Below are positions 1 through 12,300 of a DNA stretch of 64,000 bases, in pieces. Location: positions 29,721,955 to 29,785,954 of the forward strand of contig OX381704.1 in the NCBI GenBank assembly GCA_947462335.1, read 5' to 3'. Every line of letters starts with the position of its first letter. Within the stretch, counting starts at the first letter, position 1. This DNA is from Harmothoe impar (Eukaryota > Annelida > Polychaeta > Phyllodocida > Polynoidae). The notes beneath the pieces were generated by a model. It was not told where the DNA came from. It searched no databases and saw nothing but the letters and a program-made list of their open reading frames with translations. Made by a program: the position numbers and the translations under genes.

Positions 1-701
1 AGAAAAAAATGATATACACTTTGTATTCATTCCAGGTGGAGTTTCCTTTCCATTGCCCTTGATAATGTGAAAAACGACTTCATAACTTCTAATATTTTTA
101 GCATTTTTAAATGGGAATAAACCCTTGCAATGAAATGCATTATACTGAGTATTGAAGGACACTCATATGGGGAGAGGAGACACTCCAACTTCATTGAATC
201 TTTTCTAGATCTTAAAGACTTGTCAAGCTACCTCGTTATTGTAGTGTGTTACAGTAGCATCCACATATTCCAAATTGATAGGACATATTACAATGAACTA
301 GTGAGATTTACGTTTGCCGATCTATAGATCACACGACACACGGTACATGTATTATACGACCATCACAAAAAATCCACACAACTACAAGACTTAGTACTAA
401 ATGAACACCTTAGGAGATAATAGGAAACCAAGCAGTATAGGCCTACTGTGAGAAGGCCTAGATACAGCAGGCAGAATATTGGTACTGGGAAACTGAAAAA
501 GACATGTTTGTCTCTCGTGTTCCCCCTGGTCTGGGTGTAGCATGGATAAGCCCACAATGGGGATGCAGCCCCACTTGCAGCCTTTGTCTGCGGGGGGTCT
601 TGTCATGATCCTCGCTGGTCACGTGACACCCAGTAAGACACCAGCTGAGCTGACAGTCTCTGTGCACCATGCATGCATTACATGGGTGCAGCTTTCAACT
701 T
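1..701. other. Gene-free stretch
   Basis: No credible coding exon is seen on either strand; the short open frames have no recognisable motifs. The stretch is probably intronic to the SRGAP gene that starts at 33,558 on the minus strand (inference). It ends at the terminal inverted repeat of the element at 702. Confidence 0.5.
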
Positions 702-1694
702 CCCAGCAAATTTGCGTCATACAAGCGTGAACATGCGTGAGTATGCGTGAAGGAATTTTGCGTTCTAACGCAATGTGTGAGGATGCGTTGGCTTTGCGTG
801 AGTTGACGCAACACTCCCGCATCCCCACTCAACTGACGCAAACAATGAGTTAGGTTTGCGTGGGGATGCGTGAGATGAGAGTATTCTAACGCAGGTCTCA
901 CTCATCCCCACTCAACTGACGCAAACAATGAGTTAGGTTTGCGTGGAGATGTGTGAGATGAGAGTATTCTAACGCAGGTCTCACTCATCCCCACTCAAAT
1001 GTAGAATTGAGACAGATCTTCTCTGATTGGTCAAGTTTTCAAGTTTCAAATATCTTTGTTCAGAGAAGTGGCAGTTAGCACAAGGAGGTACTGGAGGAAG
1101 GATGTGTATATGGTAAGCAGTTGCATGTTTCCTTTCTAGCTCAGCTTAAAACATATTCTATTATCATAAACTGTCTGTACCTAACAATGTAGCATCTTAC
1201 ATACCCAGCCTACTGGTAACTTATGGTCAAGTGTTCTCATTGAGATATTAATAAGGGAACAGCAATTTGTGCACATGTACATGTAGGGTGTACATATATG
1301 TATAGTCTACTGTTTGAACCCATCTCAGGACTGATCTCTTTCCAGATACACAAAGCTACTACTACATTGGAACCGTGGTCTCAAGGAACAAGAGTATTTC
1401 AATTGATGTTAATAAAGATGAGCAAGGGAGGAACAAGGGAGGAAATGGTATATCTACCTCCCACTAATACTAATTCCCCTCCCCCTCACAAGCCCCCTCC
1501 CCCTTCCCACCAAGCAGGTCATGTGACCAACGCATACAAGCAAACTGCGTCAACTTGAGACCATCTGCGTCTAACGCATTGCGTCAGTTTGAGTGGGTTT
1601 GCGATTAACGCAACCCCTACGCAATGTACACGTTTTTGACGCAATGCGTGATAGGATAACGCAGATGATCTCAAATAAACGCTAATTTGCTGGG
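702..1694. mobile_element. GCGT-rich inverted-repeat element, non-autonomous
   Basis: The ends are inverted copies: CCCAGCAAATTTGCGT at 702-717 and the complement of CCCAGCAAATTAGCGT at 1,679-1,694 (15 of 16 matching). Both subterminal arms (about 702-1,000 and 1,515-1,694) are packed with TGCGT and its complement ACGCA, over twenty occurrences in all, resembling the subterminal binding-site clusters of hAT-like DNA transposons. The centre (about 1,001-1,510) lacks the motif and has no transposase. No clear target-site duplication is visible. A deletion derivative or miniature DNA transposon is the likeliest explanation; the superfamily is uncertain. Confidence 0.6.
821..1000. repeat. 83-bp tandem duplication
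   Basis: Two consecutive near-identical 83-bp units begin at 821 and 904, and a third is cut short after 987. Each starts ATCCCCACTCAA and carries TGCGT/ACGCA words in both orientations. The duplication lies inside the left arm of the element at 702-1,694 and multiplies its subterminal motif. Confidence 0.8.
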
Positions 1695-4600
1695 TTGAGC
1701 ACAATGCCCCCCACCCACTTCCTTCAGGGGACGTTCATAAATGATGTGTCACCAGATATAGGGGTTAAGGTGGGAGTTATTTGAGTTTAGTGACAAAACG
1801 TGATCTCGGCCATATATTTGTATAACTTAAGCCTATTTGACTAAAACAGTGCTAGGGAATGACATCTTGAAAAGCAAATCTCAACTTGATAATACCGGTA
1901 GGTGACATCATTTGCGAATGTTCCCATTGGTGTATGTTGGAACTACAAAGTAGTGCGACATAATGTAACAACGTCCCACCTGATAGCACTCTCCCTACCC
2001 CCTGGATACAGTAATCGAGTATACAGAGGGATATATAACATGTCTAATATGTCAAATAGCACTATATAGATGGTTGCACGTTTTACATATAACCCTGTCT
2101 CTTCCCTCATGCCACCTACTCAGTAACTCGGGCCTCCATCCTCGTAATGAGGAGTAACACAGGGCTTGCCGCCAATAGCAGCGCCTCTGGCGGCCATATC
2201 GGGGCATAACTGTGGGGTAATTGGTCATAATTAATGAGGCCATGCCGCCGCCCACTCGTCCATTACTCCAGGGTGACAGGCTGCACTGGGAGGTGGCAGA
2301 GTAGTGATGGACTGTACTTGTTACTTGGCACCACATGGACAGCCATGTACTGTATTCTAGTAGGGCTAACAATGCTCATTCTGACAGCCTCAGTCATATA
2401 TAATGGAAGGGGGAGGGTGGTATGCCAGTGTCATTCTATATAGGGTTCCATAGTGGAGCATGATACACGTAATGACACTGTATTATGTGAGTCAATATAA
2501 GTACCTAGTACTCTTTCTGGGGAACATCCATTGTGTTGAACTATTGCAAGCGAGTTCTTGGGCCGATGTGCGTTTTTGTGCCCATAGTATTGACCCGGGA
2601 GTATTGAGCAGGTGGAATGGGGTCTTTCGTGCAGCTGTATAAGGGTAAGGCATAATGGATCATCCTTATAGTTATGTGTAACAAAGCCTCTCTGTATATG
2701 TGTCATAGTGGAAGTGATGATTCAATTGCAGCACACTATCCTACATGCCTATATAGGGATGCATCTCAGGTGGTAGATGCATACAATCAGTAAACCTTGT
2801 ACAATAAAAGTATATATACATTTACAACATATATTTTTCTGGTAGGCAATCACTCTGCCTAGACTAGTAGTGTAATAAATCAGTTTGATCTAGACGTAAT
2901 GGTATCAAAAATGATAATATCATGAGCGGCATCATCAGATTTGCATCTGTGAACAATTCGTCGTTGCCTGCACATCTGTCTATGAGGATGATTGTACAGA
3001 AAATGGAAAGCCATAAAGCTATCAAACTACTATACAAAAGAAGTGATATAAATATAAATTGGGTGGCATGGAAACCGGCATGGATATAACATAGTCCCAT
3101 GCTCCCATAGTCATATGGCAACACAGCTACCCCCCCCCCCCCCCTACCCCTGCAGGGACATGGCCTAGTAGACGAGTGAACTATCACAGAATGCATTCAG
3201 GGCAGGTGGAAATGCTACTGCTTTTTGCTCCTACTGCCCTAGATATCTAATGTCTCTTTTTCCCCACAGAACGCTACATTAACAGTCGGATTGCATGACG
3301 TCCATAACATCCATGTTGTGACCATAGAAAGGTTTGGTGACCTGATGTTTAGTGTCCAACAGGTGCTACACTATCCTGTCTCATTATAAGGCGACATATT
3401 GCTGTCACTCAAGACTACCATTAATCATACAACTCCTCATCACGGGCCAGATTTATGTAGGTATTATGTATATTGTACATGACCAAACGCACTCAGCTCA
3501 CTTCCTATTTTACTAAACGTATGGAATATTATGATTTTGGTCAATATGACCATGCATAACTCAGGGAAAAAGTTGGCGGGTGGCAGCTCAGTTTCACAGT
3601 TTACTATACCTTACCTCAGTCAGTCGTCCCCCCTCATCAGCGAACTTATATCACTCTTACCTGCAAAGAGACAAATACAGTACGTAAGTAAATTGAACGT
3701 CAAGCGTGCATTTGCAAGAGGATATTTAATTTAGCCATCTCTGCTTTGGTCAAATTTTATTTTCCATATAGTCACAGTTTATGAAATATATACGAAATGA
3801 ATTATTCAATGCACGAACAAACAAAACTACACTCCAAGATTATTTCCGCCATTAATTCAAGCAAGCTAGCATTGTACTTTTTGTTGTCTTCCAGGGAAGG
3901 AACCAATAGACATCCTATGCCCACATCCCATTTCCCTGTGTATTTTTGTCTGCCATCTCCCGGGGGCCTCCAGCAGTATTTGCTGCAGTGTTGATGGGAC
4001 CAGGGTGGTGGGTGCCCCGAGGTAGCACGGCACGGGAGGCAGTAACAACACCCTGACACCCACACAATTGTCTCCAGCCCTGGAGGAAGGAAGCCCTAGC
4101 TGCCATGGTGAGGCGTCTAAATACCAGTCACCTGGTTGTGTAGGTTTCTACATGCCAGCCGTTTTAGAAGGTGGTGCGAGAAGCTATTGCTCTGGACGAC
4201 ATGCAGAGGAGGTAAATTTCTCGAGACAAAATCGCTGCTGGCGAATTACCGACTTGTAGAGTGATCAATCATTGTTAGAAAATCGGGGTATAATGACGAT
4301 GCAATTTTGCCGGCTGAAATGCCAGCTGCAATGGTACTCTTACTGAGTGCATGTATGGTGTAGGGCTTGGCAGTGGCCCTACACAGCACACACATGTGAA
4401 TGGGTCATTATGGGTAAGGGACAAAAAGGAGAGGAGCTGGCACGAGTCACACAGACCTGCAGGTGTGTTATCTTTATGATAGGCGTTAAACCCGCTTGGT
4501 GCTGGCACCTCCACACGTGGCTACATCAACAAGGCCAAGCCAACACCTCCAGTAAACACCCACCAGTAGCTAGATTAACGCTATACTATATGAGCTGCTC

Positions 4601-5017
4601 CAACCAGCTCACTATAGCATGGAGTCTCACCCACCGAGTCTAAATAAGCACTTATTGTATGCTATATGTATACTCGTGTTTAAAATGAAAACGTGATGCT
4701 AAATTGTTTAAATCAAATTGGTCCTGCAGAATGTATTAACACGTGGCACATCTGAAGAAGGGACTCCCGGGTAGGGACTGCTTCTGATATTATATGTGGG
4801 TGGATTCAGGGGATTTCATTTACTGCATGAGCTCTCAGTCTCTCGCTGTGCTTGTTTGCCTTTAGACCATGGACCTTCCATCACCGGTTTATTGGCCTCG
4901 TGAGTGAACTGTTGTGTGCTATCAAAACCAGCAATATTTTATAATTAGCAGTTTGCATTCCTATCATAGCCGATGGCAATAACCGCCCAACAATTCCCTG
5001 TGCACACCTCCTTTTAA
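1695..5017. other. Gene-free stretch
   Basis: No exon supported. It contains a poly-C run near 3,130 and scattered ACATGTA words. Open frames here are short and unlike any family I recognise. Presumed intronic or intergenic. Confidence 0.45.
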
Positions 5018-5204
5018 CCCTTTAAATGCCGCACAGCGAGCAACTCAGCACTGTTGCATTCAAGCATCATGCCGACCCTACGGGGTTAACTCGCTTGTGA
5101 CTCCTATACAGTATGGTCGGCATGATGCATGAATGCATCATAAATGCATCATGACGATAAAATTGCATGATGCATTAAAGCACTACAATGCGGCCCTTAA
5201 CGGG
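5018..5204. mobile_element. TTAA-flanked palindromic miniature element, copy 1
   Basis: Begins CCCTTTAAATGCC after TTAA (5,014-5,017) and ends CGGCCCTTAACGGG before TTAT. Internal words (GCATTCAAGCATCATG, TGCATCATGACGA, GCATTAAAGCACTA) recur in the copies at 6,096, 26,573 and 31,264. TTAA flanks and CCC/GGG ends are the hallmark of piggyBac-type insertion, so a piggyBac-related miniature element is inferred. This copy is diverged. Confidence 0.6.
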
Positions 5205-5432
5205 TTATCTCAGTCTGACCGTCAATAGAGGGTTCGGCATCATAAGAGGCACTCAGTAATGAATAGGCTTGTGCAGAGCAGACTGATCAATACACACAGG
5301 ATGCTTTGCAAACGAATTGCCATGTTCAATCAGGCCAAATGACCAGGGACCCCGCACAGGGATGACACATTCTGGCCGTGGGGTGTTGACCTTGCTGGAA
5401 CCTGGCCATGTGACCTTGAGCCGACCTCTGAT

Positions 5433-5444
5433 TGACCTTGACCT
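5433..5444 (-). promoter_or_regulatory. Nuclear-receptor DR0 half-site pair
   Basis: Two TGACCT half-sites abut without spacer; the complement is AGGTCAAGGTCA, the consensus described for NR6A1/GCNF and compatible with NR5A/ERR monomers. Two further TGACCTTG words lie nearby (about 5,387 and 5,411). Function is inferred from motif only. Confidence 0.3.
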
Positions 5445-6095
5445 CTGTGAATCATCACCTGGAGACGGTGTGGCGGATATTATCCCTGAGATGTAAGGAT
5501 GGTGGTGTGTGTGTGGGGGGGGGGGTGTCTAGCGACCTGCCCCTGGGAGCTGGGGGCATGTGGGGATCCAATATTCATAACAGCATCAAGCCTGTCATGG
5601 TGGGGTAGGGGGGCACAGGTTGGACGACTCAGGGGTTATACATTATGTACATCTACAGCAACATGTCCATACTGGAGCATGCTAATGCAAACATACCACT
5701 ACATTGTATTTGGGTGGAGGAGGCGCCACCACAAGCACTCTTTGCTGAGCAGTGATTCTGGGTATTGTAGTCCCATAGTTCCAGCAACCGAGTTGCTTCT
5801 GCATGTATTGGAATACTGACTGGGGTTAGCAATAGAATGTCAAATTTCACATAGAAGCCAGCTATTTTATAGCGTTTGATAAATTATATTGTTTTGGGCT
5901 GGACTGGAATGGGCTGTTGTGTTTGATATACATGTATATCATAGTATGGCATCTACATTGCACAACGCTGCTGATGAAGATCCCTGACAGCCCCCCCCCC
6001 CCCCCCCCAAACCATCACAGTAGGCTAACCTGACCCACACCATGAAGAGGAGGAGTCCTGATCACCATACAAAGTACGTAGAGGCGAGGGTATAA
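5445..6095. other. Gene-free stretch with G and C homopolymers
   Basis: Contains a G-run near 5,516 and a long C-run near 5,991. No exon supported. Confidence 0.45.
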
Positions 6096-6328
6096 CCCTT
6101 TAACGGTCGAATAGTGCATTAACTTATATTACCTTTTGTCGTCATGATGCATGACTTGCCAGTGCTGCATTCAAAATCATGCCGACCTTCTGGGGATGTA
6201 TCAAGCCCATACAGGATCAGCATTATGCTTGAATGCACCACTCGCGCGTTACTCGCCAGGGCAGTATTCGTGCATCTTGACACCCAAAGGGTATATAATG
6301 CATTAATACACTATGCGGCCCTGACGGG
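6096..6328. mobile_element. TTAA-type palindromic miniature element, copy 2
   Basis: Starts CCCTTTAACGGTCG after ATAA and ends CGGCCCTGACGGG before TTTAA. It shares GTCGTCATGATGCATGA, GCTGCATTCA and the half-palindrome GTTACTCGCCAGGG with the copies at 26,573 and 31,264. It is diverged, with one arm of each internal palindrome eroded. Confidence 0.6.
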
Positions 6329-9300
6329 TTTAACTAAAGCCAGAAGGGCCACATCGGATCAATGCCCTTACCCTGTAGCACCTATCAGCACGACCACCTA
6401 TCGGCCGGACGCAAGAAGCCCCCTCCTCCCTCCCATCTCCTCCCCACCCCAACCCTCAGCTTCCTGTGAGTAGTACACAGCCGGAAATGGAAGCAGGCCC
6501 TGCGTCTTCCGGCGGCAGGGGGAGGTGGGATTCCTGGAATTGCATTATTGGGGACATTAAGGTATCTGGTCCCACTGGGCAAAGATTCTTTAGCTCTCTA
6601 GACTAGATTTAACCAGTAGCACTCAGTAGTCTATTGGGTATCACTGATTCAAAACACTTGACTAAATGTATGCAAACTACATGCAATGGGTAACACGATG
6701 GACAATCCTTTATAGTTTATACAGGACTACGAGTATATTGCAACTTTGCTATTAGATTGTGATAACAGTAGGGTAGTATCAGGGCACAAATAATATGTGT
6801 ACTATTGGCGACAAGGGGAATCATATTTGTCCATTCTGTACAAACATAAAAATGGTATTGCACTTCAAAGCACAATTATAGATCTAACTGGTATAGCTAT
6901 TGCAAAGTATTCCGACCTTGGAACTCTTATCTTGATGGCATATTCCTGGAAAGCAACGAATACTTATCACTAAACAACCACCGAGAGAGTCCATTCCGCG
7001 TCTGGAATGTCCATTATTTCATGAGTGGGGTACTGAATGGTCTACAGGAAATGGGTAACGGCGGGAGGCGGTGATGGTACCAATGGTACAATGTCCTCTA
7101 AACAATGATGACCACACATTCTTCTTTGAGTACGGTAGCACGAGGGAACCATGATGTGAAACCCAACCGCTAACCTGTGGTGGCAATATGTAGTGTGACC
7201 CCTCGGGTGTAGAGACAGGCAGCAACTACTGAGGTCATTTTTCATACATAACACCCCCCCCCCCTCCATCCACCCCTGTCTGTTGTAAATATGATGATCA
7301 CTCACAATTTTTTTTTTTTTTTTTTATAAACTAACAACATCAAAAAGAGACCCATTCCCTGAGATACACAACCATCTATACACATCCACTCTGACAGATG
7401 TGACCGTGAATGTCTCATGTAACTGTACACTGTACCCCTAAACGGTATAAACATTCAGTCCCCCTTAATCCGGTTCGGCCAGCCTCCCCTGGCTGGATCA
7501 GGGGGATCCCCTGTAAACCGCTGCCTACTACTATGGTAGGGGTAACACGGGGGTCATTGTAGTCAGCCCTCAGGGTCAGGTAAGCTGTACACGGAATACT
7601 ATGTCTATATGAACAGGGCGGGGTAACTGGTGATGTGTGCTCCTTGGGACTGAATGCCACTATCTATAGACATCTCCATCCACCTGCCGTCTCTATAGGG
7701 TCACGTACGGGAGGCAGCAGGGGATAAGGCTTAATACCCAGACCTGGCCTTTCTATTTTGGGATCCAGATACAAATAACACACCAGCCCAAATAGGATGT
7801 GTATCTTTGAAAGAGGAGTTTGTAATTCACCGATGTGTGGTAAACTACCGTGTGAGATCAAGGCAGATAATCTCAAAACATCAGATCAATTATACCAAGA
7901 AAATAAATCTCCATGTCGATTTGTCAACATAAAATTATATTAATATATTTTCCAGTGTAAGGGCCTATGATCGGGAATAGGTCCATGGCAATGAATAAAC
8001 ATAGATTATTTTTTGAAGGTGTAGCCTATTACATTTCCTCATTGTAAATACTTAATATGGGTACGCTATTCATGACATCTAAACTACACTATAAGCATTA
8101 CCCTCACGTTAATGTTACCATCCATCAGCACCTAAATAGGATAAAATACAGCGGTGCGTGTGGATCCTAAACCTAATCAGGAAAATCCTGAATTAATTGA
8201 TCACACAAAGACCAAGGTCCATGCTCACAGCAGGAGAACCAGAGAAGGACATTAGTGAACCACCCTGGAGGATCAAAGGGTTAACGCCCCACCATGGAGG
8301 GTCCAGTAAACGACAAAAGGACACTGGGAAAGAGCACTCGGCTCCCAGTTTCCATGAGGGCCTGTCTTTGTAGCCGTTGAAGGGGAAGGAGTGGAAGCCT
8401 TTTATGTGCCTCTCCCCCTGATGGATCTGCCGCTTAATACTGTCGGCGCGGGCACACAGGAGGCCACTGACTGATGCTACATGTGCCAGCTCCACCCGGC
8501 CATGGAGGGCTGGAGGCAGCATGGCTAATCAAGTGAATGTGGTACATGAAATTACAAACAAAGACAGTTGAAATGGTGTAGTACATCACTGCCTTGCCAC
8601 TGCCACCAGCTGATGGTCTAGATCTGATAGCAATAATTCAGAAAATGCCACTTTTCATACGATTTGTTCCTACTTTTGTAGGAAGTACTTCTTTTGTCTC
8701 ACTATAAACCTCATATTTCAAATTCATGTTTTCAGACAAGGGAGTGACATCCCTGCAGCATGCGCGTTGTTAGGTATAACGACTTGGTGCCGTAGGCCTA
8801 TATATAAAGCTGCCAATTCAAGAATCAGGAATCACAAAAAGCTGACTCTATACGGTAACACAGTATACGCGTTGTTGAGAACGGAGTAGGGACGACTGAT
8901 GGCAGTATTGCCACTCTTGTGAACAGACTGCGTCCAGCTCCTAAACTCAATCAAAACTATGTATTTTCCATTGAGGGGTACATATTTTGGTGCAGGGTTT
9001 GTCGGGATTGAGTCGGACCAAGATCCGGACAGGGGGATCCAGGGGTAATTGGAGGTTGATCCCCTACCCGAGGACCTCCTCCACGGTGTGAGGGGCTCTG
9101 CCGTCAAACCAACTGGGGCTGACTCCATGTCCATACTACTCGTATATTGGTTATTATATCCTTAATCCCAATCTTAACTGTCCAACAAATGTATAATGTA
9201 TGTATATATTATGTAGTCGATTACAAGGCACCATGACCTTTGCGTAAAGATCGTCCTACCTATCAATATTTTTTGCACTTTTGAAAATAACCATGAGATC

Positions 9301-12300
9301 ATATTATGTGAACTGCAGAATCTATGTTTGCCCACGTATATGTCATCCCTCCATATAACTATACACCTCATGCGTCAACTTCATAAGATTATACTATACA
9401 ATGTAGTACAGTACATAGAGATGTGATGGCATGACCAACATGCTATAGGTACCACCAGTATGTAGTGCTATTCCAAGAGCTGCTTCCCTCTTTTGTCTTT
9501 AAATCCAGAAGTGTTCAGAACCCACAGTTGCGTTGCCTGTATTGCCCTGTGAAGGAGATGTTCCCTCCTGTGTCATACATGGCAGGGTAGACGGAGTGAC
9601 CAGCTGACCAGTGGTGTCAGGTGATACATCAACCTGCTCCAGGGGGAGCGGCAGAACACAGGAGGACGGTGCTTCTCCATGGTGAATGGAAACATGGCAT
9701 GGGAGAAGCATGGTGTGTGGGGGTGGGGGCGGGGTGAATCCACGTACATGTGGAGAGACATGTAAATATCATGTCTGTAATAGTAAGTCTGTGTCAGATG
9801 GGGAGGCAGTCGAGATTCACACGAAACCCACATGTTGATATCGTGCATGGTTATTTAGATAAAGATTTAGATAGTAAGCAGATCTAAGTATTTGCACTAT
9901 ACCGGTAGCAGAATATTTCCAAATGTTTAGATTTTCAGTGCAGAAATCAAGATCTATCATCAGGCGCTTCCATTGGAAATTCCATTAGGTTATATATTTG
10001 TATGTGAAGGTGAGGGGTGTCGGAATAGAATTATTCAGGGGCGTGGCACGCAGCTTCAAAGTAGGGGGGACAAGGGGGGTTTCTGACCTTTTGTTTTTTA
10101 CCCCTTTCCGCTTGACCTCTTAGGTTTAAACTTTTTTGGGGTTGGTCAAAAGTGTGGGTGGGGGGAGGGGGGTGGAGGAGGGGGGATTCTTAGAGCCTCA
10201 GTATACCAAGTGTATACTGGCCCCAAGCTTTCGTCAGCAACCTGAAGGGGTCAGTACCGGTGGTGCCCCCACACGGGACGCTGTCACATGAATATTCCAT
10301 GAAGGTGTCATGGTCAAAGTGTCACCTAGACCGTCACCCCGACGTTTGTTATTCGAGAATGGAGATATACATGCAGGATATTCGCCGCATGTTATGTATA
10401 ATGATTAGAGATCTATGTGAGATTCCCAAGGATGCCACCAGGTTTGAGTAGGTGCGTCGAGGGTTAGCTTATTTTAACTTCTGCTACGAGTATCTACCAA
10501 ACTCAGATTTTTGGTATCGCGCCGTCTCCATTTATAGGAACATGCCATTAACATTGCATTGTTTCCCATGTAGGCATTCTCGTCCTTCTCCCAACACATA
10601 CTCACCCAGAGACAAGTCTTCTGCATGGTGTTAACCACTGCCCTCCGGCACCCCCATGCTGCCTTTAGAAACCCAGGGTTAAGCTGGCCGTGCAGCACCT
10701 GCTGGGGTGGGCACCTCTCCCCTGAGGATGTAGCCTTATGTGGAGTGGCACGGACAAAAACCATCAACCCTAAAAAGACATTTCACGGTGTCGGGGCGGG
10801 AGGCACCAGGGATATACCCGTGACCTGGTGTTTGAATTGATAAACCTCTTTGGGGGTTTTAACACCTCTATGGGTTCTACAGTTATTTACAACCACTACT
10901 GCTTTTTTACTTCATCCTTCAAGCCATGCCATATACAATGTATCATGCAGGGCAGATTACTTCTATTATGACATTACTGATATTATATTATTTATTTATT
11001 TAATGTTAGACTAAGAGGCTTATGTACATGTAATTTCATTATGCATTCCACACAGCTCACATGTTGACACGGTCTACTTGTACATGTACTATGGTAGGTC
11101 CATCTATAGGCAAGGATTATATATACGCTTCTTGCTATAGGTGCATACCTACACATGCGCATTCTTATGATTATATGATGATCGTTTCAAGGTTACATTT
11201 ATATAATGATTAGACTATAATGATTCCTACAATGGGAGTTCTACCACCTGTACCCCCCCCCCCCTCCAGCCCCTCTAAGGGCTGCATGTGGGGTCCTCCA
11301 CGGTCGGCATCGGAATCTGCATCATGCCCCTGGGCACATTATGCATTCTCAAGTACCAAATGGGACACAAGACGTATGAATAACAAAGTCCCCTTTGGCT
11401 CACATATATACAGCGATCTAAATATAGCCCTGAGTCTCCTACATTAATATGACTGGAGGCAGATCCATACAGATCGTCTTAGCTCATCTTGATGGCCTGT
11501 TGTGAGCGGCTGAGGGGGAGTGTCTAGTATGGGGGAGGTGTTACGGAACCTTCAGGCCTGGAGCCAGCCGTACATATTTGACTGACAGTGGCTGAATAAT
11601 TCAGCGTTCTCAGCAAAGGGAATGTCTATCTACAGTGGGGTAGTGGAGGCACGGGGTGGGTGGGAGTGGGTTATACATGTATAGGGTGCAGCGAGGCCAT
11701 TGTCACGGACCTGGGTGTGAGTAGTACACACAGTGGGCAATTGTCTCAGGCAACATACCCAAGGCTATATATCGAGCCACCACCTTAATTCACAGAAGGT
11801 ATTGTACAGTTACCATGATGGATTCGGTCACTCTTTGAATTTGTGTGAACTGCAATACATGTACATGGCACTGTATTGTGCAGTGAATATGAAGGATTCG
11901 GTTACGCTTTGAGTGTGTGCGAATTTGAGCCTTGGAGGTCGGTTAGTTGTCATTGAGCATACCTGGATTTTTCATCTCATAATACATGTACAGTGTATCT
12001 AAACTGTGTATCCCCCTCCCCTTTATTTGTCTTGCACACATATTTGCAATTACATTTGTTACCACAATAATGTGTACCTTAGTGTTTCCTAACCAGTGTA
12101 TATGCCTATATAGGGAACAGGAGAGTTTATTGTAGACTGACCACTACATGAAGCTTATCTCGTGCGAGGAAGGTCCAGGATGGAATGTGTGTTGATGCCG
12201 CGGGGTCCTTTACTATATGAAGATCAATACTGGGGGAATGAGGGCCATCATCTATCAAAACGCAGCATAAAACCACTGAGTTTGTTGTCCTCGTTTAAAT

